Shown: positions 17,289 to 26,504 of the stretch, piece after piece
How the letters are laid out: each line of letters opens with the position of its first letter
How positions within the stretch are numbered: the stretch's first letter is position 1
Assembly (NCBI GenBank): GCA_944363645.1
Contig: CALVUR010000002.1
Span: 168,728 to 232,727 of the forward strand
Reading direction: 5' to 3'
From: an uncultured Clostridia bacterium
GTDB lineage: Bacteria > Bacillota > Clostridia > Christensenellales > Borkfalkiaceae
DNA length: 64,000 nt
Position numbers and translations under genes: made by a program
Notes under the pieces: generated by a model
Database searches by the model: none
Seen by the model: only the letters and a program-made list of their open reading frames with translations
What the model was told of the DNA's origin: nothing

Positions 17289-18176
17289 ATGGACTATATT
17301 ATTAGTTGTTGTTCACCTGTTGATTTACCCTTTAATAGGTTAAAAGAACGTGGTGCATACATTAAAAATTTCCATTTTATGCTTGCAAATAAGGCAATGG
17401 AAGATGATGGCGGAGAAAGTATTTCCTTTAAAGATTTTTACCAAGCAATGCGTGATGGCGCATCCACAAAGACAAGCCAAGTAAACAGCGCAGAATTTGT
17501 TGATTACTTTACCGACCTTATCAATAAGGAAAATAAAGACATTATCCACGTTACCCTATCAAGCGGTATTTCAGGTACTTTTAACAGCGCAAGGCTTGCC
17601 GCTGAAGAAGTAAAGGAAAAATTCCCCGAAAGAAAAATTTATATTGTCGATAGTTTAGGCGCTTCTGGCGGTTACGGCTTTTTGGTCGAATGGCTTTTAG
17701 ATAAGCGCGATGAAGGTATGGATATCGACACTTTATATAACTTCGCAGAAGAAAATAAACTTAAAGTTAACCACTGGTTTTATTCCACCGACTTGACCTT
17801 CTTTGTAAAGGGCGGTAGAATAACAAAAACCGAAGGCTTTGTTGGTAAAATTTTGAAGATTTGCCCCGTTATGAACGTTAGTAACGAAGGTAAACTTATC
17901 CCAAGAATTAAAACTATGGGCAAAAAGGCTGCCTTACAAAAAACCGTTGAAATCATGCGTGATCTCGCTGACGACGGTACAAACTATGACGGTAGATGCA
18001 TCATCACCCACGCTGACTGCTTTGACGATGCTAACAAACTTAAATGCGCTTTGGAACAAAACTTCCCTAACCTTGCTGGAAAAATTTTGATTTCTGACAT
18101 CGGTACAACTATCGGTTGCCACACCGGTCCAGGTACTGTTGCTCTATTTTTCAGCGGTAAAAAGCGCGAAAACTAA
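17289..18176 (+). CDS. DegV family fatty-acid-binding protein
   Basis: A 295-residue DegV/FakB-like protein; in this family members bind fatty acids and present them to the kinase FakA for phospholipid synthesis. The first lobe holds a conserved DGASTKTSQVNSAEF block (about 56-70) and the ITLSSGISGTFNSA-like segment VTLSSGISGTFNSARLA (about 99-115). The Arg-containing FVKGGRITKTEGFVG (about 177-191) and a C-terminal GTTIGCHTGPGTVALFF (about 273-289) are typical. An AAGGAGG site lies 10 bases upstream of the ATG. A FakA partner is not in the window. Confidence 0.92.
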   Translation: MDYIISCCSPVDLPFNRLKERGAYIKNFHFMLANKAMEDDGGESISFKDFYQAMRDGASTKTSQVNSAEFVDYFTDLINKENKDIIHVTLSSGISGTFNSARLAAEEVKEKFPERKIYIVDSLGASGGYGFLVEWLLDKRDEGMDIDTLYNFAEENKLKVNHWFYSTDLTFFVKGGRITKTEGFVGKILKICPVMNVSNEGKLIPRIKTMGKKAALQKTVEIMRDLADDGTNYDGRCIITHADCFDDANKLKCALEQNFPNLAGKILISDIGTTIGCHTGPGTVALFFSGKKREN

Positions 18177-18212
18177 TTTTGCTTATACTTCAAGAACGCT
18201 CTCTTGAAAACC

Positions 18213-18257
18213 AAAAAAGGCGCACTAAACCGGAAACGATTTAGTGTCGCTTTTTTT
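18213..18257 (+). terminator. Terminator after degV
   Basis: GGCGCACTAAA (18219-18229) / TTTAGTGTCGC (18240-18250) followed by eight T residues. Confidence 0.85.
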
Positions 18258-18717
18258 TATTTTGTCGCAACCGCCGTTTGTTTTTACTTTTGCTTTGCTG
18301 TGATTTCGTCTGGTTGGTTTTGTTTTTGTCGTGGTTTTTGTCGGCTTGGCTTTTGCTTTTTTTGTGGCCGTAATTTTGTTGTTTTGAGTGGTTGCTTTGA
18401 CAGCGGTAATTGTTTTTTGTAACAATTTTGTTGTTACTTTTCTCGCTCTTATTACCACCTTTTTTGTTACCCCCTGTTTACATTTTATTGTTACCAACAA
18501 TTTTGCCACCGCTTGAATTTACGTTGTCAATTTTCACCCATCACTTTTTTATTGTTGCCAACAATTTTTGTTCATTTCTTGTTTTTTATAATCGATACTT
18601 TCGCCCACCGCTTACAGTTTTTTTATTGTCCACCATTTATGTAACAACCCAAACCAAAACATAAAAATTACAAAAAACTGCCTTATAAGCCCGTTATTAA
18701 CACATTTTAACCAAAAT
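18258..18717. other. T-rich non-coding tract
   Basis: About 460 bp without a credible gene. The plus strand is T-rich and A-poor to about 18,590, then switches to C/A-rich sequence (CAACCCAAACCAAAAC) just before a repeat A copy. Overlapping open frames on both strands are low complexity (Phe/Cys/Leu or Lys/Thr) without ribosome binding sites. Confidence 0.65.
18681..18698 (+). repeat. Palindromic repeat A copy, left-truncated
   Basis: CCTTATAAGCCCGTTATT. About 60 bases of flank on each side (AAACCAAAAC...AAAAATTA before, AACACATTTTAAC after) resemble the flanks of the copy at 19765, so the duplicated unit is longer than the core. Confidence 0.75.
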
Positions 18718-18744
18718 AAAAAACCCGGCAGCGTAAGCCACCGG
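18718..18744 (-). terminator. Terminator after the AIM24-family gene
   Basis: CCGG...CCGG stem at 18725-18744, followed in the minus direction by GGGTTTTTTATTTT. Confidence 0.75.
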
Positions 18745-18770
18745 ACGTTTTAAGTTGATATTAACAAAAA

Positions 18771-19442
18771 TTAGTCATCGTCGGGAATAATTAGATCTGC
18801 CGCTAATTGATCTATGGGCATGGACTGTAAGTAGACCTTGCCGGGACCTGTAACCACAGTGTTAAAAAACCCTTCGCCACCGAAAAGGGCGTTGCCAACA
18901 CCCTTTACCACTTTAATATCCATTGTGCAAGTGGCACTCATTGCCGCCAAATGACCGGTGTTGACGATCATTTGCTCGCCAGATTTTAAATCGTATTCCA
19001 TAACAAATCCGTCCACTTCTAACCACGCAAGACCTTTGCCTGAAAGCCTTTGCATGATGAAACCTTCACCACCGAAAAAGGCTACGCCCACATTTTTTTG
19101 TAAAGCCACAGAAAATTCTACACCCGGTTGCGACACAAAGTAACTGCCTTTTTGAGCGATAATCGGTTGCTTAGATATGTCAAATGTGAGTATCTTGCCA
19201 GGAAACGTTGCCGAAAACGCAATCATCCCAGGCTTGCCGGTTGCCGTGTAAGTGTTGTAAAAGATGGACTCGCCGGAAAACATTCTTCCAAAAACTTTAC
19301 CAAAACCCCCACCTACGCTTGTGGACATTGTAACGTTTGGCGACATCCAACTCATTGCGCCCTGTTGGCAGTTGATAGATTCACCGCTTTCAAGATAAAC
19401 GATTAGGACGGGAAATGGCTCGCCCTTGATTTCATATCTCAT
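18771..19442 (-). CDS. AIM24/TIGR00266 family protein
   Basis: A 223-residue protein of the AIM24 (DUF124, TIGR00266) family, recognised by Gly-rich beta repeats such as SVGGGFGKVFGRMFSGES (about 42-59), VAFFGGEGFIMQRLSG (about 119-134) and ALFGGEGFFNTVVTGPG (about 186-202). These proteins fold as a beta-roll related to tubby-like domains. The bacterial function is not established. There is no signal peptide, so it is probably cytosolic. It is monocistronic, with a GGGGAA site upstream of the ATG. Confidence 0.88.
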   Translation of the reverse strand: MRYEIKGEPFPVLIVYLESGESINCQQGAMSWMSPNVTMSTSVGGGFGKVFGRMFSGESIFYNTYTATGKPGMIAFSATFPGKILTFDISKQPIIAQKGSYFVSQPGVEFSVALQKNVGVAFFGGEGFIMQRLSGKGLAWLEVDGFVMEYDLKSGEQMIVNTGHLAAMSATCTMDIKVVKGVGNALFGGEGFFNTVVTGPGKVYLQSMPIDQLAADLIIPDDD

Positions 19443-19764
19443 AAACTGTTCCCCTTAAATTTTTTTTAAAAAGCCAAAGTGTAATCAAAAACGCAACGAT
19501 AATAAAGCCATCACCCGACTTATTTTATTATACACTATCCCATAAAAAAAGTCAAAAACCACCAACCGCCCCCACACAAAGTAGATTAGCCCACTACAAA
19601 ATATATTGAAAAACATAAATTTATAGAACAACTTAAAAAGCCCCCCACTTGTTTCTTCCCCTTTTTACACGTTGCATTTTAAATTTTAAACAAAACTTGT
19701 AAGAAAACAAACTATAAAAAACCTAAAAAACTCAAACTAAAACGCAAAAATTATATAAAAAACC

Positions 19765-19783
19765 GCCCTATAAGCCCGTTATT
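19765..19783 (+). repeat. Palindromic repeat A copy
   Basis: GCCCTATAAGCCCGTTATT. One half of the inner stem is altered (GCCCT instead of GGGCT), so this copy would no longer form the short hairpin. Confidence 0.75.
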
Positions 19784-20113
19784 AGCATATTTTAACAATA
19801 ACCAATAGGGACAACCTTACTATACTATCAACAAAATATATAAAATAAGCCAAAGCAATCACAAACTTTTTCAAGCCCAAAGTGGTAGTACACACCCCTT
19901 TTTATACTATCAACTTAATATATTGATTTTCTTAAACAAAAGTAAAAAAACACAAGTCAACCAAAACCTAAAACACACCGTGGCGCCTTACATAAACACC
20001 CTTGCATGCAACCCGCTCACACCCACCCTTACACCACTTAACTAAGCCCACGCTACCCAGCACCAGCAACTCGCCACAAAAAAACTCAAACCAAAATCCA
20101 AAAATCATAAAGA

Positions 20114-20140
20114 AAAAGGTGGCTGTTTGCCACCTTTTTG
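20114..20140. terminator. Orphan terminator hairpin
   Basis: AAAAAGGTGGC-TGTTT-GCCACCTTTTT, a perfect 11-bp stem with T tract in both directions. No gene ends here, so it may mark a decayed gene or an unrecognised small RNA. Confidence 0.7.
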
Positions 20141-20487
20141 TATTATTAACATAGTATATAGAATAACTCAAACTAAAATTAAAATTTCTCCCTTGCTTTC
20201 ACGATCTCACACGTCCGCTTGCCATTACCTTGCGTGTACTCAAACCTTACCACCACAACTCAAACAAAAACTCAAAAGAAAACACCCAAACTACCCCACG
20301 CACTGAGCATACTAACACAAACAAAACCACCAACACTACACCACACCACCCACCACTTACTACTTACACCCCCCATACCACTCAACCCCTACCCAACCCT
20401 ACTCAAACTCACTCACTACCCCCATCCAGTCACCTACTCAACCACTCTCTCATCCTACCCCCCCAACAAACTCAAACCGCAAAAAGA

Positions 20488-20524
20488 AAAAAGCAATTAC
20501 GCAAAAAAGAGTAATTGCTTTAAA
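20488..20524. terminator. Orphan terminator hairpin
   Basis: AAGCAATTAC (20491-20500) / GTAATTGCTT (20511-20520) with an A-rich loop. It could terminate the YyaC-like gene (minus strand) about 170 bases downstream of its stop. Confidence 0.6.
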
Positions 20525-20687
20525 AGGGGAAAAAATGAGTGAAAAAGTTGTAAATTGCCAACAAAAGTTGGGGGTAAAATTGTTAAATATTTGTAGAAGT
20601 TTTAAAAAATGAAAAAAAGATAAAATAATCAAAAAAAAGATAAAAACGGGCTTAATATTTTTGGTTAAAAGGGGCTAAAATATACAG

Positions 20688-21305
20688 TTAAAGTTTACTA
20701 AAATAGCCGTTAACCGACTTATAGGCTGGTTTTTTCAAGCAAGAGTCCACATATAAACTTATGCCGTCGCTAATAGTTTGAGCCATTTTATAAACGGGCG
20801 AAAAGCGAGTTAAGTTCATAAAAACGTGGTTATTTTTAGAGCGTGGCGCAACGATGCCGATAATTGAAGCATCGCCAAGTTTAGGAAGTTTTTTGTCAGC
20901 ACCAAGCCCGGGGTAAATGCCGTTATTTGTAATTTTAAGTTTGCCCACATCTTCTTCGCTACCGACAGCCGCATCGATAACGAGCGTTTTTGAGAGCGGA
21001 TGCACGCACGCAATAAAGTCCTTTACGCTTTGAATTTCTTTTGCGGTAATGGTTTTATCTAAACTGCCATAAACAAAGCAAGGCAGATTTTTGTCCTTAA
21101 GTTTTGTACCGCAAAGTGGGCCTAAAGTATCGCCTATTGCAGAGTCCGTGCCAACGCAGATAATGACAGGGATATACCAATCGAAAATTTGATACAGCGC
21201 ATCGGCGATTGTGGAAGGCGTCATAAAGTTTTCTAACAAATTGATTTCCATAGCGTTTTTCATAGCACTTTTATTATTGACGGCAAACCAAAATTTTAAA
21301 CACAA
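20688..21305 (-). CDS. yyaC: YyaC-like protein (DUF1256, GPR-related)
   Basis: A member of the YyaC/DUF1256 family, related to the germination protease GPR and found mainly in spore formers. The motif ICVGTDSAIGDTLGPLCGTK (about 49-68), the following FVYGSLDKTITAKEI (about 77-91) and LVIDAAVGSEEDVGKL (about 107-122) match the Asp-containing core. The first 20 or so codons are doubtful: no clear Shine-Dalgarno marks a start, and ATGs at 21260 and 21248 are alternatives. The last codons (KKPAYKSVNGYF) lie on a degenerate repeat A copy. It suggests sporulation capacity but does not prove it. Confidence 0.8.
   Translation of the reverse strand: MCLKFWFAVNNKSAMKNAMEINLLENFMTPSTIADALYQIFDWYIPVIICVGTDSAIGDTLGPLCGTKLKDKNLPCFVYGSLDKTITAKEIQSVKDFIACVHPLSKTLVIDAAVGSEEDVGKLKITNNGIYPGLGADKKLPKLGDASIIGIVAPRSKNNHVFMNLTRFSPVYKMAQTISDGISLYVDSCLKKPAYKSVNGYFSKL
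20711..20729 (-). repeat. Degenerate repeat A copy in the yyaC 3' end
   Basis: TAACCGACTTATAGGCTGG followed by TTTTTT. It closely matches the copy after the CvpA-like gene (22257, CTTATAGGCTGATTTTT), so it is probably a real repeat that was absorbed into the coding end. Confidence 0.6.
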
Positions 21306-21476
21306 AAAGCAAAAAATTTCAACCGCTTTCTAACAAAAATATTAACCGCCTTACAACCAAAAACGTCAATCGCCTTGCACCAATAATTTTAACAACTTTA
21401 CGACAAAAAATTAAAAATGTTACGCACAAAAAAAGATTAAAACTTTTGTAAAGTTGGTTTAAAAAAGCCCAAAGAG

Positions 21477-21505
21477 TTGAATAATTTGTTAAAAAATGTT
21501 ACAAT
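21477..21505 (+). promoter_or_regulatory. Promoter for the CvpA-like gene
   Basis: TTGAAT, 17-base spacer, TACAAT (21500-21505), 22 bases before the ATG. Confidence 0.7.
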
Positions 21506-21526
21506 GGAAAAAAAGGAGTGATAAAT

Positions 21527-22222
21527 ATGAATTTTTTAGCAGGCTTTACTTATATTGATTTTATCGTAATTGCCATATTTATAGTGTTTGTAATATACGG
21601 TATTTGTCGTGGTTTTGTAAAGCAACTTATGGGTATTGTCGGCACACTTGGCTCGTTTTTGCTTGCTTACCTATTTTGCAGACAAGTTGCAAACCTGATT
21701 GTGGCAAACACCGAGTTTGACTTTATCATCTCGCAATGGATAAAAGGCTTTATCGACAGCGTTTGGGATACGGAAAAAGTGATTTCTGAACTTCCTGCAT
21801 TTATCGAAGCGCAGTCGTGGCCCACCTTTTTGGAAGAAGAAGTAATCGCTGCCGTTCAGTCGCTTGGCACATCCACCGTAAACTTTGCGCAAGTTGCAGC
21901 AGACACCATTTCATTCTATATTTTGGTCGTAATCAGTTTTATTGCAATACTGTTTATAGCAAAACTAATTATCTTTATCGTGGAAAAAGTGCTTTCAACG
22001 ATTATAAAACTTGCGCCAATCAAATTTGTTGACAGATTTTTAGGTGCCGCAGTTGCATTTTTAAAATGCGCCGTATTCATTTCATTACTTTTATATGTAA
22101 TCAACATTTTCTCCTTCGAACCGCTTAAAAACTTGAACGCAACACTTTCCAATTCACCCATTTTGAATTATCTTATGGAAAACAACTTGTTCGTTTGGAT
22201 AGTTCATTTATTCTTCAAATAA
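21527..22222 (+). CDS. CvpA family membrane protein
   Basis: Matches the CvpA family: four predicted membrane segments, the first FIVIAIFIVFVIYGICRGFVKQL with the conserved RGF(V/L)xQ turn. CvpA is linked to colicin V production and bile or envelope stress tolerance elsewhere; its biochemical role is unclear. The longest frame begins with a GTG inside the AAAGGAG ribosome site, so the ATG at 21527 is chosen. The middle segment (about 65-115) is a polar, probably extracytoplasmic loop rich in Trp/Glu. It is single-gene, with a consensus-like promoter and a repeat A terminator. Confidence 0.8.
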   Translation: MNFLAGFTYIDFIVIAIFIVFVIYGICRGFVKQLMGIVGTLGSFLLAYLFCRQVANLIVANTEFDFIISQWIKGFIDSVWDTEKVISELPAFIEAQSWPTFLEEEVIAAVQSLGTSTVNFAQVAADTISFYILVVISFIAILFIAKLIIFIVEKVLSTIIKLAPIKFVDRFLGAAVAFLKCAVFISLLLYVINIFSFEPLKNLNATLSNSPILNYLMENNLFVWIVHLFFK

Positions 22223-22250
22223 TAAAAAACAACACTTAAATTTTAAAAAA

Positions 22251-22296
22251 ACTTGCGATAACGGGCTTATAGGCTGATTTTTCGCAGGTTTTTTAT
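22251..22296 (+). terminator. Terminator after CvpA-like gene with repeat A copy
   Basis: Outer stem ACTTGCGA / TCGCAGGT (22251-22289) followed by T. The loop holds GATAACGGGCTTATAGGCTG (22257-22276), repeat A in complementary orientation. Confidence 0.85.
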
Positions 22297-22503
22297 TTTT
22301 TTCTTATTCCACTTTTCGCCCATCTTCCCCCACTTTTTTAGTAAAATTTTATATAATTTTTGGCGAAAACTTTATAAAAATTTTTGGCGTAAAAGCCGTC
22401 AAAACCGTTCCTTAAAAAAAGGAAAAAAGCCACGAAAGAAGGTTACTTGTCTATTTACCATTTACCGAAAAAGTGGTTAGAAAGAATAAATCTTTTAAAA
22501 CAC

Positions 22504-22532
22504 TTGTCAACTTGCGTAAAAAATAATATAAT
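22504..22532 (+). promoter_or_regulatory. Promoter for pyk
   Basis: TTGTCA, 17-base spacer, TATAAT (22527-22532), leaving a leader of about 110 bases that shows no clear riboswitch. Confidence 0.7.
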
Positions 22533-22647
22533 AAAAGTAAGGGTTTATTTTATGCGAAAAATTGCCAAAAAGCACATTAAAAAACCGCCTAAAATGAAAA
22601 AAATTTAAAAGTTTTCTAAAAGCCCTTTAAACGCACTGGAGATTGTT

Positions 22648-24054
22648 ATGAAAAAGACCAAGATTGTATGCACGATAGGTCCTGCGTGCCGTAATGAAGA
22701 AACTTTAACACAGATGGCACGTGCCGGTATGAACGTTGCTCGCCTTAACTTTTCGCATGGGACTTACGAAGAGCATAAAAAGAACATTGAACTTATCAAA
22801 AAAGTTCGTGAAAAACTTAATATTCCCCTTCCCATTATGCTCGACACCAAAGGTCCCGAACTGAGAATTCGCACATTCAAAGACCACAAAATTACACTTT
22901 CTAAGGGTGATGAATTCACCTTTACCACCCAAGAAATCGAGGGCGACCAAACGAGAGTTAGCGTATCATACAAGGGTATCGTAAACGATTTAGTGCCGGG
23001 CGACACGATTTTGCTTAACAACGGCTTACTTGTGTTTAAAGTTACCGAAGTAACCGAAACCGATGTGAAAACCGTAGTTGAAGTGGGCGGTGATTTGTCC
23101 GACAAAAAGAGCATGTTTTTCCCCGACAAACTTTTGAGTTTGCAATATTTAAGCGAGCAAGATAAAAGCGACATCCTTTTTGGTATCAAAGAAGGCGTTG
23201 ATTTTATCGCTTGTTCCTTTACGTCAAGGGCGCAAGACATTTTGGACATTAGAAAACTTTTGGAAGAAAACGGCAACCCCGACATCGACCTTATCGCAAA
23301 AATCGAAAGTCGCAGTGGCGTAAACAACATTGACGAAATCTTAAGCGTTTCGAACGGCATCATGGTTGCACGTGGCGATTTGGGTGTTGAAGTACCTTAC
23401 GAAGAACTTCCACAAATTCAAAAAATGCTTATCAATAAATGCAGGCTTGCAAGTAAACGTTGCATTACCGCAACCGAAATGTTGGAGTCCATGATCAACC
23501 AGCCTCGCCCCACCCGTGCGGAAATTTCTGACGTTGCGAACGCTGTTTACGACGGCACAAGTGCAGTAATGCTCTCTGGCGAAACGGCTGGCGGGAAGTA
23601 CCCCGTTCAAGCGGTCGAAGCCATGGCAAAAATCTGCATGGAAACGGAAAAAAATCTTACCGTAAGATACGAAGAAAATCGCCCCGAAATTACAAGCCCG
23701 GCGGATGCACTTTCTCACTCTGCGTGCGTTTTGGCTGAAGATATCGGCGCAAAAGCCATCGTTGTTTGCTCTCGCTCGGGCGGTACGGCAAGGCTTGTTT
23801 CAAGGTTCCGCCCCAACATCGATATAATCGGCATGACCATAGAGCCAATGTCCTATAGAAAACTCGATTTATCGTGGGGTGTGTTGCCTATTTTGAGCGA
23901 AGAATTTACTTCAATGGACGTTCTTTTCTACCACGCAAAGCGTGCGGCAATCGCATCTGGACTCGTTAAAAAGGGCGACTCTATTGTAATTACCGGCGGT
24001 AACCCAAATGGAAAGTCAGGTAACTCTAACGTCATAAACATTGAACAAATTTAG
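22648..24054 (+). CDS. pyk: Pyruvate kinase
   Basis: Converts phosphoenolpyruvate and ADP to pyruvate and ATP in glycolysis. The N-terminus KTKIVCTIGPACRNEETL, the active-site strand LIAKIESRSGVNNIDEI (about 215-231), MVARGDLGVEVP (about 244-255) and TATEMLESMINQPRPTRAE (about 276-294) are all intact. At 468 residues it is the short form lacking the extra C-terminal PEP-utiliser-like domain found in many Bacillales enzymes. It is monocistronic and has GGAG before the ATG and a strong terminator. Confidence 0.97.
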   Translation: MKKTKIVCTIGPACRNEETLTQMARAGMNVARLNFSHGTYEEHKKNIELIKKVREKLNIPLPIMLDTKGPELRIRTFKDHKITLSKGDEFTFTTQEIEGDQTRVSVSYKGIVNDLVPGDTILLNNGLLVFKVTEVTETDVKTVVEVGGDLSDKKSMFFPDKLLSLQYLSEQDKSDILFGIKEGVDFIACSFTSRAQDILDIRKLLEENGNPDIDLIAKIESRSGVNNIDEILSVSNGIMVARGDLGVEVPYEELPQIQKMLINKCRLASKRCITATEMLESMINQPRPTRAEISDVANAVYDGTSAVMLSGETAGGKYPVQAVEAMAKICMETEKNLTVRYEENRPEITSPADALSHSACVLAEDIGAKAIVVCSRSGGTARLVSRFRPNIDIIGMTIEPMSYRKLDLSWGVLPILSEEFTSMDVLFYHAKRAAIASGLVKKGDSIVITGGNPNGKSGNSNVINIEQI

Positions 24055-24114
24055 TTGTAAATTTGATTGCTCTTTTATTTAAAATTAAAGTTTAAACAAA
24101 ATAATATATAAGAA

Positions 24115-24158
24115 AATATGCGGAATTTAACTTTTGTTAAATTCCGCATATTGTTTTT
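24115..24158 (+). terminator. Terminator after pyk
   Basis: AATATGCGGAATTTAAC / GTTAAATTCCGCATATT, a perfect 17-bp stem followed by TTTTT. Confidence 0.92.
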
Positions 24159-24340
24159 ATATCCCCTTTTTCGGTGGGTAAAATATTTAGATAAAATTTA
24201 CCGTTAAATCTATAATAATATTGCTTACCAAATTAAATTAAATATAAATAATAGCCACGATAATATTAAAAAAGTGCCAAAGAAATATTTTTGGCACAGT
24301 TTTATTTTAAAGTAATTTAAAGTGTTTTGTTTAATGCTGT

Positions 24341-24805
24341 TTAGTCGGTAAGTTCAAAATAGTTTGACGAGATAAGGTTAATTAAATCGTTTGGGTTTAC
24401 TTCCACCTGATAACCGACTTTGCCGGCACTTAAAATAATGGTATCAAAAAGCATAGCCGTTTCGTCGATAAAGGTACGGAACTTTTTCTTCATCCCTATT
24501 GGCGAACAGCCACCGTGAATGTAGCCTGTCAAATTGAAAAGTTCTTTTTGCTTAATCATCTCAACCGACTTAACGCCGGCTGCCTTACTTGCCTTTTTTA
24601 AATTGAGCGTTTGATTGACCGGAATAACAAACACCAAATGTTCTAATGTGTTAGAAACGGTAACGAGCGTTTTGAAAGTCTGCGAAGGATCTTTCGATAG
24701 ACTTTTAGCAACCTCTTCGCCGTTTGTTAAATCAGGACTATAGGTGTAACTATTATATGAAATATTTGCTTGGTCAAGTATACGCATTACGTTTGTCTTT
24801 TCCAT
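24341..24805 (-). CDS. ybaK: YbaK/EbsC-type aminoacyl-tRNA deacylase
   Basis: A 154-residue YbaK/ProRS-editing-domain protein; the family hydrolyses mischarged Cys-tRNA(Pro). The signature segments are FKTLVTVSNTLEHLVFVIPVNQTLNLKKA (about 44-72, with the conserved Lys45) and GYIHGGCSPIGMKKKFRTFIDE (about 94-115, GGxSPIG). It is monocistronic, bordering the long parS tract. The assignment as a Cys-tRNA(Pro) rather than another editing specificity is by family. Confidence 0.9.
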   Translation of the reverse strand: MEKTNVMRILDQANISYNSYTYSPDLTNGEEVAKSLSKDPSQTFKTLVTVSNTLEHLVFVIPVNQTLNLKKASKAAGVKSVEMIKQKELFNLTGYIHGGCSPIGMKKKFRTFIDETAMLFDTIILSAGKVGYQVEVNPNDLINLISSNYFELTD

Positions 24806-24868
24806 AATATACCTTAAATGTTAGCGCAAAACATAAAACGTTGCGCCATAAAATCTGCGCTTAAATTT

Positions 24869-24885
24869 TGTTTCACAGTGAAACA
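24869..24885. promoter_or_regulatory. parS-like palindrome with one extra central base
   Basis: TGTTTCACAGTGAAACA: two perfect parS half-sites with an extra A between them. The flanking T/A extends the symmetry. Confidence 0.65.
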
Positions 24886-25254
24886 ATTTACCTTAAAATA
24901 ATATCACCAAACAAAAAAATAATCAAGTAAATTCGTGGGCGCAACAAAAAGTTTTATATCGGTTTATATTGGCGCAAAGAATAATTTTTTAAATTAAATT
25001 GTGCGCTTAAAACTAATTAAAAAATCACAGTAAGCGAAAAACTTAATGTATATTTTTGAAAACTTTTATACATCAAGATATCGAAAACGTGCCAAAATAG
25101 GCTTAAAATTTTTGTGAAACATTGTCTTTGTCCAACTATCAAAAAACAAATTTGTTTAAAGCACCAAAAAGCCCCAAAAATGCCTGAAAATCGGATAAAA
25201 TAAGGCAAAACAAGGGTAAAAATCAAGGTAAAATCGGGTAAAATTTAGGTCAAA

Positions 25255-25267
25255 ATTCTGTTAGAAT
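25255..25267. repeat. Repeat C core ATTCTGTTAGAAT
   Basis: A 13-bp palindrome forming the core of a family seen again at 25715, 25988, 26480, 26781, 27305 and 27683 within this tract. Confidence 0.55.
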
Positions 25268-25291
25268 TTATCCGATTTTTTGTCCATTTTC

Positions 25292-25305
25292 TGTTTCGTG
25301 AAACA
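25292..25305. promoter_or_regulatory. parS-like site lacking two central bases
   Basis: TGTTTCGTGAAACA: the parS consensus with the central AC deleted, otherwise matching at every position. Confidence 0.6.
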
Positions 25306-25334
25306 TTTCGGGTTTTCAAGCCCCATTTTTTTGA

Positions 25335-25350
25335 TGTTTCACGTGAAAAA
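25335..25350. promoter_or_regulatory. parS site, one mismatch
   Basis: TGTTTCACGTGAAAAA: 15 of 16 bases match TGTTTCACGTGAAACA. Confidence 0.8.
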
Positions 25351-25714
25351 AGAGCGCATAAAACACCAAAAATATTGCATATCTGTGCAAAAAATATTCA
25401 TTGCGTTAATATAATTTATTATCAAAATAGATATATTATAATAGATGGTTATAACAAGGCTTGAAATGGCTAAATTTAAGGCTTGGTGGCGACCAAAAGA
25501 CGTATTATATTACAATTAAATAGCTTTGCGCCAACTAAAATATGTTAAATTTAGGGCGCAAAAATATATAAGCGCAAAATAAATCAAATGGCGCAAGACA
25601 AGAAAAATAATAATCAAATAAAAAGAACGTTTAGAATATTTGAGTAAACAAATCAAAAAATATGCCGATCGATTTTAAGAAAGTTAAAATAAAATAATTA
25701 TATTAAAAAACGAC

Positions 25715-25740
25715 CAATTCTCTATAAATTCATTTTAAAA
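25715..25740 (-). repeat. Repeat C copy
   Basis: CAATTCTCTATAAATTC then ATTTTAAAA; a variant with CTCTA in place of CTGTTAG. Confidence 0.5.
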
Positions 25741-25987
25741 AATGGCAAAAGTAGCGAAAAATAACGCTCAATTTGGCAAGTTTAAGGTATAAAGCAATCG
25801 ATATTTCATCAAATATCAGGATCAAAGGTAATTTATTTCTATTTCATAATAAAAATCTCATTACCAAAGATATTTTATTACATTTAATAAGTAAACGTAT
25901 CCCCTACCCCATTTTTCTAATTTTTCTATAAAATACGCACTTTTTGTGAGAGAGAATGGTGTTAAAATAATAAGGCAAAAATTTAAG

Positions 25988-26016
25988 CAATTCTCTCTCA
26001 ATTCATTTTAAATTTT
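25988..26016 (-). repeat. Repeat C copy
   Basis: CAATTCTCTCTCAATTCATT then TTAAATTTT, preceded 40 bases upstream by its near-inverse GAGAGAGAATGG (25949-25960), giving a long imperfect inverted repeat. Confidence 0.55.
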
Positions 26017-26217
26017 ACGGAAAATCAGGCATTTTTCGATATTTTTAATTTATTTAAACCGTTTACTGTACTATCTTAAAAATCATTAAAAATCTTAAAT
26101 TTTGCTATTTTTACAAAATATGGCGCAAAAAATAATGCTTGCGCCGTTTAATATTAGCGCAGTCAAATTTTATGCGCTAAACGATATTACGCAACAATAA
26201 ATTCATTGCGCTTACAT

Positions 26218-26233
26218 TGTTTCACGTGAAACA
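26218..26233. promoter_or_regulatory. Perfect parS site
   Basis: TGTTTCACGTGAAACA, identical to the consensus ParB-binding site of Firmicutes and many other bacteria; parA and parB lie 5-7 kb to the right. Confidence 0.95.
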
Positions 26234-26479
26234 TTTAAAATTACTATTTCATAAAATATATAATATTGTTGTACCCTATCGTTAAATTTGGTAAGAAAAT
26301 TAAAGACAAAAGTTAAAATAATCTAATAATTAAAGCGATTATATATAAATGTGACCAAAATATAGTAAAAAATATAATATAATTGGCTTCAAAACAGCTA
26401 AAATTAAGCAAAAATATAATAATAAATTGTTTCTGCGTTGGTCAAAAATATCTAAAATATAAGTAAAAATCACCTATTT

Positions 26480-26504
26480 TCTAAAATGAATTCTAACAGA
26501 ATGG
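26480..26504 (+). repeat. Repeat C copy
   Basis: TCTAAAATGAATTCTAACAG then AATGG; identical over 25 bases to the copy at 27305. Confidence 0.7.

Larger units (their letters stand above)
19443..20687. other. 1.2 kb C/A-rich non-coding tract
   Basis: Strongly G-depleted on the plus strand, with many CTCAAAC words, a repeat A copy (19765-19783), two copies of a TATACTATCAAC element (19819, 19902) and two orphan terminator hairpins. Open frames at 20219-20542 are Thr/Pro/Asn/His-rich and overlap each other in two frames, the signature of simple composition rather than coding. No gene called. Confidence 0.7.

Noticed and set aside
20219..20542. Overlapping Thr/Pro/His-rich frames in two phases
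   Set aside because: Both frames are open because stop codons are rare in G-depleted DNA; no start signal, no family.
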